A stretch of DNA of 64,000 nt from Manduca sexta (GCF_014839805.1 NC_051142.1:4278001-4342000); one strand, 5' to 3'; shown: positions 1 to 12,362, counted from the first letter of the stretch. Notes: generated by a model from the sequence alone, not told the origin. A program made the numbers and translations.

Positions 1-253
1 TATAATATATATAGAACCATATTCAAAAGAGTAATACTGAATAAGATCTAAATAATAACATCTATAGATAATTTCGAATATCGTTAAAAATCGATTTATC
101 ATATAATAATTTAATATTATTACTGTTTATTATCACTGCGGTTATGTAAAAAAAGATTTCATTTAGAAGTTAATAATTGTGTAGTGCAACAAAAGTGTGT
201 CCAGTTGAAGTGAACAATTGACGAAATGTAATGAGTTAATGTTATCGATTGAA
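1..253. other. AT-rich flank, possible promoter/5' leader
   Basis: No gene or repeat is recognised here. If the start codon at 254 is real, roughly the last 100 bases would be its 5' untranslated leader. No TATA box or initiator at a convincing spacing is visible. Confidence 0.2.
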
Positions 254-308
254 ATGGATAGGCGAGTAGACGACAGTAGATTCCGAGCAACGGCGCCACA
301 AGAACCAG
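254..308 (+). CDS. candidate first coding exon, unknown gene
   Basis: The ATG at 254 stands in an acceptable insect context (ATTGAAATGG). It opens 18 codons reading MDRRVDDSRFRATAPQEP, then one extra base, and then a strong splice donor: ACCAG at the exon end and GTACGTAAT in the intron. The stretch is richer in G and C than its surroundings. The short hydrophilic, charged N-terminus would suit a cytosolic or nuclear start. It ends in phase 1, which fits the candidate exon at 47460-47561, so that a split valine codon would join them; this is inference. I do not recognise the protein. Alternatives are a chance start-plus-donor pair or an exon of a noncoding RNA. An opposite-strand frame of 88 codons over 163-429 looks less protein-like. 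Confidence 0.28.
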
Positions 309-1865
309 GTACGTAATTATACTTAATAAAGAAAGTACTCAGGGACTCACAAAAATCATGAATAGATAACAAAAGACTGATATATGAACAGGGTCCAATT
401 CTAGATGTGTTCGAGGCAAAAGTCTGCAATGAAGTTCTTTCGAATGAAGACCAGCTTAATTCGCATAAGCATACTTGTTAATCTTCATATTGGATGTTAT
501 TTAATAATTTAAATGTATTAAAAATAATTAAGTAAAGCAAATGCTCTATAAATATAGGGGAGAAGGAGGCAGCTTAGAACAGGTCCATGTTAGGATAAAG
601 GATATAATTCCAAAACTATTGTTAAATGCTAAGCACGAATTTATAATATATTTTTAAAATGGCATTACTAAACCTCACTACTGACAAATATTATCTAGGG
701 AAAATTTAAGTGTCTAATTAAATAATATTCAGTTTTTCTATATAATTACTCACTCGCTATAATGTTGTTATAGCTTATAAATGTTAATAATTTCCTAAAT
801 TGGTCTTTCGATCAACAGTCTTAAACTATTATATTACTATTATTACTTATCAGTAATGTCCTAAGATAGCTCCGAAGAGGACAGATTAGTACAAAATCAT
901 AAAACAAATCTGCTCGTTAATTATATTATATTTCATGTTTGTTTCTTGAACATAATGTAATAATATTAATAATACCCTAGCCTTCTTTATACTAATGTAC
1001 AACGTATGAGAAAACTGAAAAAATAACTACATATTTGAAAGAAATGTCCAACTCACCCTTATATTAAAGTTATTTTAGGTACAAATGCAATCAAACATGA
1101 ATTTATTAATTTATTAAGTACTGAACCAAATTTTTGTTTTTTCATGGTTTAAAACGTCAATGCAAATCAGTATATTTAAAAAAATATTAAAATGTTCCAG
1201 AAGACCACAAAAAACAATTTCTTCTAAGATGAATGCTGGCGACACTAATGACTTCAGGATTATTTTAACCGTTAATGTGTGGGGATGAGGTTTAAATATT
1301 TTAACAAATCGATTACCATAATTGAACAGCGAGCGCTCTGCTGAAGTAATTTAATGTGTATGTATGTTGGATTTCTACATCTGAAACTAAGCTCGCATTA
1401 TATGAGGGAATTTGCACGCGTTGTAAAGAATTTTACAAACTACATGAGCTAGACGAGAGTTTGATTAAAAAGACTTGGAGATCTATAAGTATTCAATTGT
1501 GAACTTAAGTATTATAATAATAAAGAACTCTACACAATCCATTTCTATGTGTTCCCATTACAGTAAATGTGACAATCTACGTAATCTGGAAAGTTACTCA
1601 TGACTGGTAATGAGCTCTAGCTTTGTGTTCATAACATTTTGTTTAAAGATTTCCAACAAAAAAGAGATAACTTCAGTGTTCCATACATTTTTTATTAAAT
1701 AAATTCCAATGTACCTATAAAATTATTTTGTAAAGTTTCCTATGCTGGTATAATGTGGGTGTAATGACCACAATTGTATTGATTATCATAATATATTTAT
1801 AAATCAGCAAACCCTCTAGGCTATAGTTTTACTATATTACCTATATTATCCAGTTTTATTACTAA
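309..1865. other. unassigned AT-rich stretch
   Basis: I see no gene, tRNA, terminal repeat or tandem array here. It would be the start of the intron if the exon at 254-308 is real. Confidence 0.4.
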
Positions 1866-2072
1866 ACTAGCTTTTGTACGTGGCTCGGGTAAAGACATTT
1901 TTTCCGGGCTAACCATCTTCCCGGGATAAAAAGTAACCTATGAGTACTCAAGAGTATTGTAGCTTCTTACTAGTGAAATATTTTTAAAATCGGTTCAGTT
2001 TTTTCAGAGATTGGTCTTTACAAACCTAAAAATAAACTCACGAACGTTTCCTCTTTATAATATCAGTATAGA
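1866..2072 (-). mobile_element. miniature non-autonomous Helitron
   Basis: Read on the minus strand, this 207-bp unit starts TCTATACTGATATTATAAAG and ends with GTACAAAAGCTAGT. These are the TC start and CTAGT end expected of a Helitron. It lies between a host A and a host T, the usual Helitron insertion site, with no target duplication. The interior holds the widespread lepidopteran stretch resembling CCGGGATAAAAAGTAACCTATG. The 3' hairpin is degenerate compared with the copies at 7613 and 39309. It has no coding capacity. Confidence 0.8.
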
Positions 2073-3850
2073 TAATACTATTTGTTATTCTTATAAAGTT
2101 ACATAACATTCGCCACCGCAGAGCCGATATTCGATAGCTTTGACAATATCATATCCTTGTGTGGAGTGCTGTACATATTGATGCTACATATAGAATAGAA
2201 ACCACCGGGACTTGACATACATCTGATCTTCCGTCATACCGTCAAACTATAATATGCGTGTGGGTTTTAAGGTTTTGTTACATATTTCTATTATCTATTG
2301 ATATTTTCCTTTCTCCAATTTATTTCACGCTATATCTTCAATATATTTTAAATACAGAACACAGATATATAGTTCATATGTACTGTCGTTTTAAGATTGA
2401 TAGAAGTCTTTTACCCTTACGTTCGCATTGTGAAATGATTAGCACAAAACCTTAGGTTACCCGTACAACCTAGTGGAGTCCGTTTCTGATTTTACCCACG
2501 TCCTACAAATAACCTGCTAAATTAGTAAATTTTTATATTTAGTTTTTATTAGAGTTATTTGCGTTATTAGTTCGTCAGTGCGTGGCGAAAAAAACTCATT
2601 TACCAGTAAAAACAGAAAGCGGACTACATTAGTGTAAATGCCTTCTACAATTTACATAACTTAATTTCGTTAGGACTTATTTATCAACACATTTAATCTA
2701 ACAGAAAGATTGTTTATTCTCAGTGCCATGTTTTAAGGCCTTGTCGTTTATTCAGGGGCTTATTAAAATTCATAGACCAGTGTCCCATCAAAGGTTTGGA
2801 TGGGACACTGGTCAGTCATTGAGTGAATGGGGGAGGCAGGATTTTTCTTTTTATATACACTCACAATATAATACTATATATTGATACATTTCCTACGACC
2901 ACCATTGATGATTTAAGGAAGAGATTATATCTTAAAATCCTATAAGCTTCGCATAAGTCCAGAAACACACCCAGACATCTTTTATTAAAAACAGACTAAT
3001 TGATTCCAAAAGTAGCAAACAATAATTGATTCGATCGAGAAAATTATAATTTGTCCAAATATTTAAGTTGGCGCAGTAATTGAACACGCACTTCAGACAT
3101 CAAGTTCCTTGTTTATATTGCTGGAAAATTTACATAGTTGACTTCGTAACGTGAAGAATTATATTTAGGCCTAGCAGCAATTACGCGGTGGGAACAAAGG
3201 GCTCATTACAGTGTTCTTGTTTTATATTATGTTTGGAGTTGCTGGGAAATGGGAACCCAAGACGTCACGGATTACGAGCCTCCACTTCTTCATATGTTCG
3301 TTTTTGCCTATAATATTGAATCGTTATGCAGAATTTAAAGGGATCAACCAGGTAAGCTGGCATTGTGGCGACCATTGAGAGATGCAGTCTCACTGATTTA
3401 CCTTTTTTAACTAAGGTAAAGGAACCATTGATGACACACTTAATTTTAAAATCTTCGTAAAGTCGTTACTTAAAAATATAAAAAAAAATCTTTGATTAAA
3501 TTACAACATATAGTATACTCCATACTTATTATAACTTATTGCGACGATTTTTGGTTGAGTAATTGTTACGACTATGTTACATAGTACTTCACTCGGCTCC
3601 AATTCCCAAATGTTTATGTAATTGGCTACGTTTTCAATAGTACTGTACATTTGTAGTCATTGCTTTTTATTAACCATAATATTTTATGAATATACGAAGA
3701 GTTAGCCTACAATATCCAGCTAAGTACCGACCAATTTTTATTTAGATTCCATTTTGAGTAAGTTTCGCGCCTAAGGACAGTAATTTACTTCTATTAATGC
3801 ACTAATCAGTATAAGGCAATGTGACCGAAATAGTTCGGTTTCTAACATGG
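2073..3850. other. unassigned stretch containing one perfect hairpin
   Basis: Apart from the inverted repeat at 2775-2813 I find nothing assignable. A 65-codon open frame at 2258-2455 is unlike a protein (rich in Phe, Ile, Tyr) and is taken as chance. Confidence 0.35.
2775..2813. repeat. short perfect inverted repeat (15-bp stem)
   Basis: GACCAGTGTCCCATC is followed by a 9-base loop (AAAGGTTTG) and then its exact reverse complement. The stem is GC-richer than the surroundings, which makes chance less likely. No poly-T or downstream gene suggests a function; the stem is too short for an ordinary microRNA precursor. Confidence 0.8.
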
Positions 3851-3858
3851 CCCACCAT

Positions 3859-4343
3859 CAGTGGCATAGCTAAGCGTGAACGTAGTGGGCCCTTGCCCAC
3901 GGCCTCGCACTTAAAGGGGCCTCGTGAGGCATCCTTACGCGCGATTTTTCAAATCTATGTGCTTTACAATATTTACCCACCGCACATTTATATTTTTTTA
4001 CTATCACGTACATACATACATACATAACATCACGCATTTATCCCCGAAGGGGTATGCAGACGCGCAACTAGGGCACCCACTTTTCGCCAAGTATGTTCCG
4101 TCCCATGATGTGATAGGGGGCGAGCCTATCACCGTATCGGGCACAAATTCCTGACTCCGGGCTGATACTGAGCAGAAAAATCCAAATATCACTTTGCCCG
4201 ACCCCGGGATCTACTACTATCACGTATGTCGTGTCAAAGCATGTTTGGTAAGATAAATTTATTGGGTAGATCTTGGGAAAAAGAAAAGCGGCCTCGCTGA
4301 TACGACTTCGCGCACGTCTATATTAGTCCAAGCTACGCCACTG
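3859..4343. mobile_element. hAT-like miniature transposon, interrupted by a SINE
   Basis: The element starts CAGTGGCATAGCTAAGCG and ends CCAAGCTACGCCACTG, inverted termini that match hAT-superfamily ends of the CAGTGGCGTAGC type. It is bounded on both sides by the exact 8-bp duplication CCCACCAT (3851-3858 and 4344-4351), the duplication length typical of hAT. The present length is 485 bp, of which about 200 bp is the inserted SINE at 4011-4214. There is no transposase frame, so it is non-autonomous. Small open frames at 3821-4192 are shadows of this repeat. Confidence 0.9.
4011..4214 (-). mobile_element. SINE family C, 5'-truncated, nested in the hAT element
   Basis: On the plus strand this reads from a CATA tetranucleotide tail through CCCCGAAGGGGTATGCAG to TTTGCCCGACCCCGGGATC, so the SINE lies on the minus strand. 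It is flanked by the exact 12-bp duplication TACTATCACGTA (3999-4010 and 4215-4226). The tRNA-like head present at 57575-57795 is missing, which is the 5' truncation expected of target-primed reverse transcription. Because both flanks lie inside the hAT element, this insertion is the younger of the two. Confidence 0.85.
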
Positions 4344-4459
4344 CCCACCATCCATTTTGTTTTTTTTTTGCGTTATAATAAAAAATACATTAAGATTTTT
4401 TTGTTAGTTTTTTTACTTTTAAGTTATACAATATATTGTGAAATGTTGCAAGTTATTTA

Positions 4460-4563
4460 ATAATAGTAATATCGGCCCTGTATTATATACTGTTGGGCTG
4501 TACTGTCTCACTGTTGGGCACGGGTCTCCTCTACTACTGAGAGGGATTATTAGGCCTTAGTCC
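4460..4563 (-). mobile_element. SINE family A, 3' fragment
   Basis: The plus strand reads ATCGGCCCTGTATTATATAC, then CTCTACTACTGAGAGGG and AGGCCTTAGTCC. This is the reverse complement of the tail half of the full-length SINE at 12041-12362. The tRNA-like half is absent. Confidence 0.8.
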
Positions 4564-7500
4564 TTAGTTGCAAATTAATCGAAGGTTATTTATTATATCT
4601 TTTCAAAAAAAATATTTAAGTTTTTAAAATTAAATGGGCCGTGAAAGGTCCGTTACCTTATTTCTATTGTACTGATCGTAAACGAGATGTTTGTATTTGT
4701 ACCAGGTCGAACTTAGCAGCTTTGACTTTTTATTAGCGTAGCCTTACCCTGTGATAAGTATGTTGTCGAAAAGGTGACTGTCTTGTTATCTTTTCAGTTT
4801 CACGTATATAGTTAGAAACACACAATTTCTCTTTGTTTCTATTATTGCAACTAGCAGAAATGCTTTAGTCAAGTAATAAACAAGGATTATTATTAACTTA
4901 ATTGTTATATTCGTTAATCCACACTGGGATGTGTTCCTAATAAAGATACATATTTACTAAGATAGGTACCATCATACATACGGGAAAGGAAACGATTCGG
5001 GTGAACTACCAATTATAAATACTAATAGCTGTTTTAATTATGCAACAAATATAGGAATCGTGCAGTTTCAAGTGGATGTGTCATATCGTTATAATTTTTT
5101 AAGAAAAATACTCGACATGCAAGCCTTTTATTTACTATTATCTGTTGTCTATAAATTTTATATCAAAGTGTAGAAAATATGCACTTAAAGCTTATGTAAA
5201 TAATATGTCGGTTCATAGATTAAAAAAAAGCGCATGATTGCGGTAAATTCAAAACAAAAAAATTAAAAAGGAGGCTATAACAAAAAGCGACCGTTTCCTT
5301 AAAGTCGTCAGCGCAATGTTGATGTGCACAATAAAATTGTTTTTTACGCCTCGTTTAAAGGACTCGATGTGAGGATGTGAGCACATGGGCCGTAAGACTA
5401 TTCCGCTTTCCGACGATTCAGTTTTATGGTGCGGCCAACGTATTATAACCTAAGGGGCTTTTTAGTCTGTGGGTTATAGGAATCATGGCAGAGATTAGCA
5501 TTGTAGTACTGTGATAGTATGGTAAGTCTCAGGGTAAAAGTCATGAGATAAAATAAACAGCTACAAAAAGTACAATAAAAAAACTTACAATTTAGAATTG
5601 ATCATCCAAGGACAACAGTTAAAAATCTATCGCAATGTAATTATTGTTTTATGCATTATCTTTTAATATTATTATGGACTGGCATTTCATTTTACTTCAT
5701 TTAAGCATTACTAGTTCTGCCACTAATTACTCACAAATATTTTACGCGCAAGTTTGAGGATGGATCGTGGTAAAACCAACCAAGCTCAATATTCGCTGTG
5801 GATTTTTTGTTTATATTCGTAGCCGTATTTTCTGGCTATAGTACGGTTCTCTTTAGTGGTGTATTTAGCGAAGTAATCTCGGGCATTAGAGCATTACGCG
5901 GCCTTTGTCTTAACTGTCCGTTTTCTTGTCGTTTTTGCCATGCGGCGTCTTGATTTGGGTACATAGAACAAATATTTATGAGAAAATATGAGATCATTGT
6001 TATTTTAAAAGTATAGATTGCTTTTATACCAATAAGAATTATCCAAGAACTTTGTTATTAGTTATTGATATCACAAATGATAAAAATGTTTGTGTGTGTG
6101 TAGAAACGGTGAAAAGGTATTTTCATAGGACCTAAGTAAAATAAGTTTTACAGATTGAGAATAAATAAATAAGCTAAATGCTCTGATCTTTAATTAAAAA
6201 AACAAAAACGTTGTGATAGCTTGCTGTTGTGTTTCAAATGGTTGGCAACATTGCTAGAGGTGCGAATATATCTTTACCCTTCTTATTCCCTATTCCTTTC
6301 CTTCAACTCCAGCAGCGCTTGTATAATTTTTCAGGTATTCTGAGTATTTATTGATGGTAGTCTTCAGCCTCGCTACTGCATTGCTCATTGCGCTATGTTG
6401 CAACACCAAATTTTCTTTATATACACTGAATTTTTCAACCCTGGTCACTCTATTTTAATGAAAATATTAGTAACTATTGCAACCGTCTGACTGCAAACAA
6501 TTAAAATATAAAGCAACTTTTGCCGAAAGGCATTTCTGACTATGCTATGGGTTTCTCTCTGTTAGTATTAAATTATACAATTGTAAAGTCGGAGCGAGGC
6601 AGTCTCACAGAGACCATTAATACTGTATGAAAACACATGTTTGTTTTAAATGTTGAAGCTTACCATTGCAAATGTTTGCACAGTATTTTATTATTACCTC
6701 TACGCTTGTTTTACCTTTCGCAAACGAGATATTCAAACAACGCTCGCTTTTCATAAATACAGATAAATTATTCGAAGGTTTGTCTGTGTTCATTAAATTT
6801 GGGTTATAGTTTTCGTTTGCAAATTTGGAGTTTTGCTATTGTTTTATTCAGTTTAAGTTATTTAGTTATTTTTGTACAAAAATTAAATTACTAAGATGAT
6901 TACTTTTGAAAAAAAAATATATCGGAACTTTGTCATGTCATGTCAGTTAATACCCCAGTTCGATATTAAACATTATTTCTTCGGTTCATCCTATCTGATG
7001 CTAGCTCATCATCTTCGTTTTGCATCCATATTTTTAGTTAATTCGTGTTTTCTGTACAAATATATTTTTTAATCATCTAAGTATTAATATGATTATCTCT
7101 TTCGAGCAGGTTGCCCTTACAATGCATTATAGAGGTAGTAGAATGTATTTGCTGTTTTTTATAAAAGTAATTAAACCTCACTGAATAATTGTTACGTATT
7201 CGGAGGAAACGGTTTGAATTCATTTATTTAAGTACGTTTACAAGGCCTGTCCTCGCAATAAAGAGCAGCTGGAAAATGCAGAGTCGTTTCGACCGACTTT
7301 AATGGTTCCTCCTAACTTATATGAGATATATGTGAACTATCGTAAACTTCATCAACATACACTTGGCCTTGTATGTGGATGGGACGTTTGGTAAGTACAA
7401 AAGGGAGGATAGTTTGCGGAATAACCCTCTTAGAGCAGTCTCAATCTCTACGAAGTCTATGAAACTATAATATAAGAACAAAAAAGACCGTCGTCATTTG

Positions 7501-7612
7501 GTAGGTACGACGCGACTCGCGAGAGTTATTTGAGCATGCCAATATATTAAATGAAGATACCATATAATAAAAAAAATACATACAATGTAAAAGAAACAAT
7601 GCTCATCACATA
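4564..7612. other. unassigned AT-rich stretch
   Basis: No element with recognisable ends and no coding sequence are seen. A locally more complex segment near 5290-5460 and another near 5860-5970 carry little AT simple sequence and could be conserved noncoding DNA, but nothing in the sequence proves it. Confidence 0.35.
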
Positions 7613-8365
7613 TCTACATCTATATATATATAAAAATGAATTGCTGTTCGTTAGTCTCGCTAAAACTCGAGAACGGCTGAACGGATTTATCTTATCTTGG
7701 TCTTGAATTATTCGTGGAGGTCTAGGGAAGATTTAAAAGGTGAGAAAAATTCGAATAATTGCCGGGAAAATCCTCAAAACAGCATTTTTCTATTTCCCAT
7801 ACAAACGTTTTCTAAATAAAATGGAGAGTCAATTTGTAATTTATTACCGCTGCATAAAGTTCAAATTCGCGTGCGCGTTGGAGGATCTAATATCGCGTTC
7901 TGAAACTCAACAAAAGTGAAAGTGAATCGCGAACGCGACAAAATTGCATAGTCTCAAAATACATAGTACATAAATAGTGGTCGGCTTCGAGAAACTCAAT
8001 TTTAGCTAACTTCAGTTGTTAATATAATATATAACTCAAAGGTGACTGACAGTGATATATCAAGGAACAGCCCAAACCATTGGACGGATCGGGCTAAGAC
8101 TTTACATGCATAAAGCTACTATGACGTAGGCATCCCCTAAGAAAGGATTTTGATAAATTCTACCCTTAAGGGGATAAAATAGGGGATGAAAGTTTGTATA
8201 AATGTTCTTAGATTTTCGACTGATTGAACTGAAATTATAGATTGGGGATAAAATTAGTTTGAACCTATAAGTACCGGGAAAATATGTAGCAAGACTTTTA
8301 TCAAACAGTGGAATTTTATCCTGGAAAACACCTTCACGCAGGCGAAGCCGCGAGCAAAAGCTAGT
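7613..8365 (+). mobile_element. non-autonomous Helitron
   Basis: The 5' end reads TCTACATCTATATATATATA and leads into AATTGCTGTTCGTTAGTC and CTCGAGAACGGCTG, a Helitron start I recognise from Lepidoptera. The 3' end reads GGCGAAGCCGCGAGCAAAAG followed by CTAGT, a small hairpin plus the canonical end. A host A precedes the start. The alternative TC six bases downstream (7619) is equally possible. Interior blocks GGACGGATCGGGCTAAGAC and ACGTAGGCATCCCCTAAG are also typical. No Rep/helicase frame is present; the 110-codon minus frame at 8102-8434 is a shadow. Confidence 0.8.
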
Positions 8366-8986
8366 AAGATAATATATATAGAATTCCGTACAATATGAAG
8401 TGGTTATTTTGTTACAGGAAGTATACGTTTCCATAGAGAAACAAATGAACTGTCTATTGTCTGGAAATTACTAATGTTGTCTATGGTTCCGTGCGGGCTC
8501 AGATGGAACTAGATTTCCAACAGAGGTATTCTCAATTAATTATAAGGACAAAGGAGCAAGCGAGGGTGACATCTTATTCATTACGGATATAAATTGTTAG
8601 TCACCTCAAGACGCGGTTTGCGTATAACGAGATAATACGGGCGTGACATCGGAAATTAGGAACCTTCACAATCTTTAATAATGGCTCTTTCAAGCTTTCG
8701 CACTTAGAAATTATATATATTAAGTTTCGTTACATTTGTACTTCGTCTGCCTTTACTATTTGGTTGCTAACGTCAATTATAATTATTGTATATTATCGAT
8801 TTTGTAAATATTTAAAAAAAAATGTTTATGGAAAATCAAAAAGGCATTGCTAAATTCTGGGCATGACATTAAAGTGTAATAATTTCTAATCTATATGGAT
8901 TATGTCAGATATTTTTATGTTATTATATTGTGGATTCTAAGTGCTAGACTTTGGGCTCTAGATTCTTGACCAAACTCTTGAGATAT

Positions 8987-9020
8987 CTATATCTATGACA
9001 TATAGATGTCATAGATATAG
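8987..9020. repeat. perfect inverted repeat (15-bp stem, 4-base loop)
   Basis: CTATATCTATGACAT, loop ATAG, then the exact reverse complement. The very short loop is typical of a fold-back replication error or a cruciform-prone site. The AT-rich stem gives weak RNA structure. Confidence 0.75.
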
Positions 9021-9293
9021 AATACGCATAGCGTCATAGGATGGGGATGGGGTAGTAAAGGGACATAACGTTTATTACTAAATTATTACAAGTAACGACA
9101 TGACCGGCCATAAAGTTATTTTCGACCTGAAGCAGAATGGGCTTCTAGGAGCACTTTTTATATTAAAATACCACATAAAACTTAGGTACTTTCTATTACT
9201 TAAGATTTATGATTATAATATGTTGTAAATGTTTGATCTTTTTTAAAAAAAAAACTGTCATCAATATCAATAGTTAATCAATGTTTTTTGTTG

Positions 9294-9329
9294 ATTTTCT
9301 ATCACTTTCTTGTGAAAGTGATAGAAAAT
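9294..9329. repeat. perfect inverted repeat (16-bp stem, 4-base loop)
   Basis: ATTTTCTATCACTTTC, loop TTGT, then the exact reverse complement. It has the same architecture as the one at 8987-9020, 270 bp away, but an unrelated sequence. Confidence 0.8.
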
Positions 9330-9716
9330 GTTCTATGGTATTTGCAAATTGAATTATATATTACATGATTGAAAGTCTTTTTCAGTGAAAATTTTCAATA
9401 ATTCCGTAAGATTATTTATATTGAGAAGGAATCATGAATTGTTTTTTTAAAATGGCAACATGATTTTTTTATGTATTTTTGCAACGTGGATAAATATTTA
9501 CATAGGGCCTTGAAGTGAAAAAAAGGGAATATTAAATTTGTTCCTAAAATATCAGTTGTGTTACGACTAAATGTTAAAAGTGATCAATTAACAATTTATC
9601 CGATGTGTTAAGAACTATGTTTACGGTCTGTTTCGTAGAATTTTTATCCTACAGTTAACAGTCACCTAGTGAAATGTACGTATCGTGATTTAAAAATAGT
9701 GTACTAAGTCTTCACA

Positions 9717-9977
9717 ATGTTTTATAAGGTCAAGTCGAGGAAGCCCAAAGTCGTCCTTAATGCGCCGAAGAGGGCCACCGCGGAGTTTTAGTTGGTATGC
9801 CGTGAGTTGTATATAGGGTAGGGACTCGGCCCGGCGGTCACCCGAAGGTCAAGATCAAATCCAGGTGGCTCAACGCCGGGCCGTAAGGCACGGTGACCCC
9901 AACATAACCGCTCAGTCGCCCCCCCCGAAGGCTGGGCAGTAGTAATAAGGCACTTTCTCCGCGGAAACAAAAAAAAA
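9717..9977 (+). mobile_element. possible 3' tail of a non-LTR retrotransposon
   Basis: A GC-rich block, unlike its surroundings, ends in a run of nine A at 9969-9977. At its start an open frame of 24 codons (9717-9791) ends LNAPKRATAEF and stop, compatible with the C-terminus of a retrotransposon polyprotein. It is followed by a 3' untranslated-like stretch containing CTCAACGCCGGGCCGTAAGG and GCACGGTGACCCCAACA. A 5'-truncated LINE insertion would explain all of this. I could not find a clear target duplication, so the family is uncertain. Confidence 0.5.
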
Positions 9978-12027
9978 GGTACATATTATACTGTTGCTGA
10001 GATAACTTAATAAATCCGTCACTAAGGCTATGCAGTAGCATAGTTAAATAGCTAAGGGCCCAGATGCAATATGAAATGCCCATTCCCTCGGACCAGAGTG
10101 TCTAACATGACCAGTGGCGACCCTAACTAATACAATGAACCAAATGTAAGAAAAAATATAATTGTAGTAAGTGAGATGCTATGCCAAGGTTAAGGCAGGT
10201 AACTTAAAAAAAATCCATTGGGTCACCGCTTAGGCCAACGGTAGCTATGCTCTAAGGCTATGGTTATCCACCCATTAGGAACAAATAGCACGTCTCTAAC
10301 CCCATTGGGTACTCAGAAAATGGAAATCTTTATCGCGTGGTGGTGCATAAGAAGCTCATAATATTGTCGCCATAAATGATTGCAGTTTTTCTAGTAAAAG
10401 CATTTACGTTCAGTCTTGAGTATAAATATTACCTCGGATATAGAAGGCAATTTGTCCACTAACGTAGGTTCTCATTACTATATCAGAGGTTCATTTGCAT
10501 TTTTATGATACGGAATATCAATATTTTTTACTTTTATTCTGAAGTAAATTTTGAAATGCTTCCATAAATTTCTACTAAGTTTTGTACAAATGTTATCAGA
10601 GTTGACAGTTTACAATCAGTAGACGTATTGTCTTAAGTATAAATATTGAATTCATATTGGTATAATAAATAAAAATAAATATTATTAAAAAACATAGTGT
10701 TTATTATCGTAATGCTCTATGATACGCAACTCATCTATCTGTGTTTAACGACATTTGCAGCGTGCATTCTGTCAATTGCCGAAAGTTATTTCAAACAACT
10801 GATAGATATCTCAAACAACTACAGTTACGTAAAATTCAAATCGTTAAGTTTTCTTGAATTTTCTAATGTTCCGCTCAACTTCCTTATTTTTTCATTCATA
10901 AGAACCTTCTCCTGACAATGATTATGACAACAAAAAAATAATTAGCGAAATTATTCCATCTGTGCGATGACCAAGGGAAATAGAGATTCATTTCTACATT
11001 TATATACATGTATAATAATATATGAAGACAATATTCTTAATGAATATAAATTAGAAAGACTTAACCTTTCTGTACTAACATATGCCTCAGTATGCGAATA
11101 TCAAATGATCTAGCGCTAATTGCTTATATCAATTGTAATTACTAATCATGCGACAACACGTACTTAGTTATTTATGTATACCGCAATATGTGCGCATCTT
11201 TTTTTCTTTCATCATAATTCATATAATTAGTAGTTTCCCGAAGTATTATTATACAAGATATGTCTTGTTGGCTATTCTATGGTAAAAAATAAGCATTTTG
11301 TTTAATAAATAATAAGTTTTTCAAAAATAATAAATAATTTGATTAAGTTGAATGCAACTTATGCTATAAATGTATTGAATCTTAATAAAAATGTTGGAGA
11401 AATTTCATTTTAATTTTATTATCATAGATCACTGGCCTAATTTTTACTCATTAGTTGGTTTTAATATTTTTTGTAACAACCAAAATGAAAATTTTACTTT
11501 TACAACATAAAGTACCTTACTAATAGCCAGTAACCAAATATGTTAATGGATAGCAATCTATTAACCCGTTTATATGCTATAAGGGTCAAAAGACTACTCA
11601 CACGCAAAAGTAACTGTCAAGTCATTCCAGTGTGGACAGTCCTTAACTTACGGGGTCTCTTCTTTACACTTTGATCTATTCGCATATATTATAGATTAAA
11701 GCGATTCATAATCGTCGATGGTGCTAGCTGTGCGTATTGTAACATCCAAGTGACTGCATTTAAAAATAAAACTTTTAAGTCTCATAACCAAATCTAGAAC
11801 AATATTGTGGTTCTTAAAGTGAGTTTGTTGTTCGTTACCGTGTCACTTTGTAACTCGATAAGCCAATACAAACAAACTTGGCGAAAGCACGCTATAGTTT
11901 TGGTTGTTTGATCACAAAGATGTGTTCATGTGTAAAATAGATTAAGTAAGTCCACAGTAACATACGCGAAGACGAAATATATTCGTAATAAAAATCATAT
12001 GACTGTGAGATACTTAATTATTAACTC
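9978..12027. other. unassigned AT-rich stretch
   Basis: Near 10200-10320 CCATTGGGT occurs twice in direct orientation around a moderately GC-rich piece, which may be a worn repeat. Nothing else is assignable. Confidence 0.3.
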
Positions 12028-12040
12028 TTATGCCCCCATA

Positions 12041-12362
12041 ATAATGCGGCGATAGTCTAGTTGGTTGTGGAACGGACTGCCGAGACGAATGTCCGCAGGT
12101 TCAAATCCCAAGGGCACACACCTCTGATTTTTCTAATAAATTATGTGTGTATTCTTTGTGAATTATCGCTTGCTTTAACGGTGAAGGAAAACATCGTGAG
12201 GAAACCTGCATACCTGAGAAGTTCTCTATAGGAATTTCGAGGGTGTGTGAAGTCTACCAATCCGCACTAGGCCAGCGTGGTGGACTAAGGCCTAATCCCT
12301 CTCAGTAGTAGAGGAGGCCCGTGCTCAGCAGTGGGCAAGTATATAATACAGGGCTGATATTA
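12041..12362 (+). mobile_element. SINE family A, full-length with target duplication
   Basis: The head is tRNA-like: an A-box-like TAGTCTAGTTGG at 12053-12064 and a B box GGTTCAAATCC at 12098-12108, which together form an internal RNA polymerase III promoter. The body holds GGCCAGCGTGGTGGACTAAG, CTCTCAGTAGTAGAGGAGG and TATATAATACAGGGCTG, and the tail is a short ATT repeat. The 13-bp duplication TTATGCCCCCATA flanks it exactly (12028-12040 and 12363-12375). This is the reference copy for the relatives at 4460, 17062, 20285, 32516 and 45870. Confidence 0.92.

Larger units (their letters stand above)
8366..9716. other. unassigned stretch with two hairpins
   Basis: Only the two perfect inverted repeats at 8987-9020 and 9294-9329 stand out. 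No coding sequence is seen. Confidence 0.35.

Noticed and set aside
163..429. 88-codon minus-strand open frame over the putative first exon
   Set aside because: No recognisable domain or splice support; the plus-strand reading with start and donor is more coherent, and this frame looks like its shadow.
3365..3376. TGGCGACC-type word resembling an LTR retrotransposon primer-binding site (also near 10112)
   Set aside because: No LTR pair, polypurine tract or gag/pol frame accompanies either occurrence.
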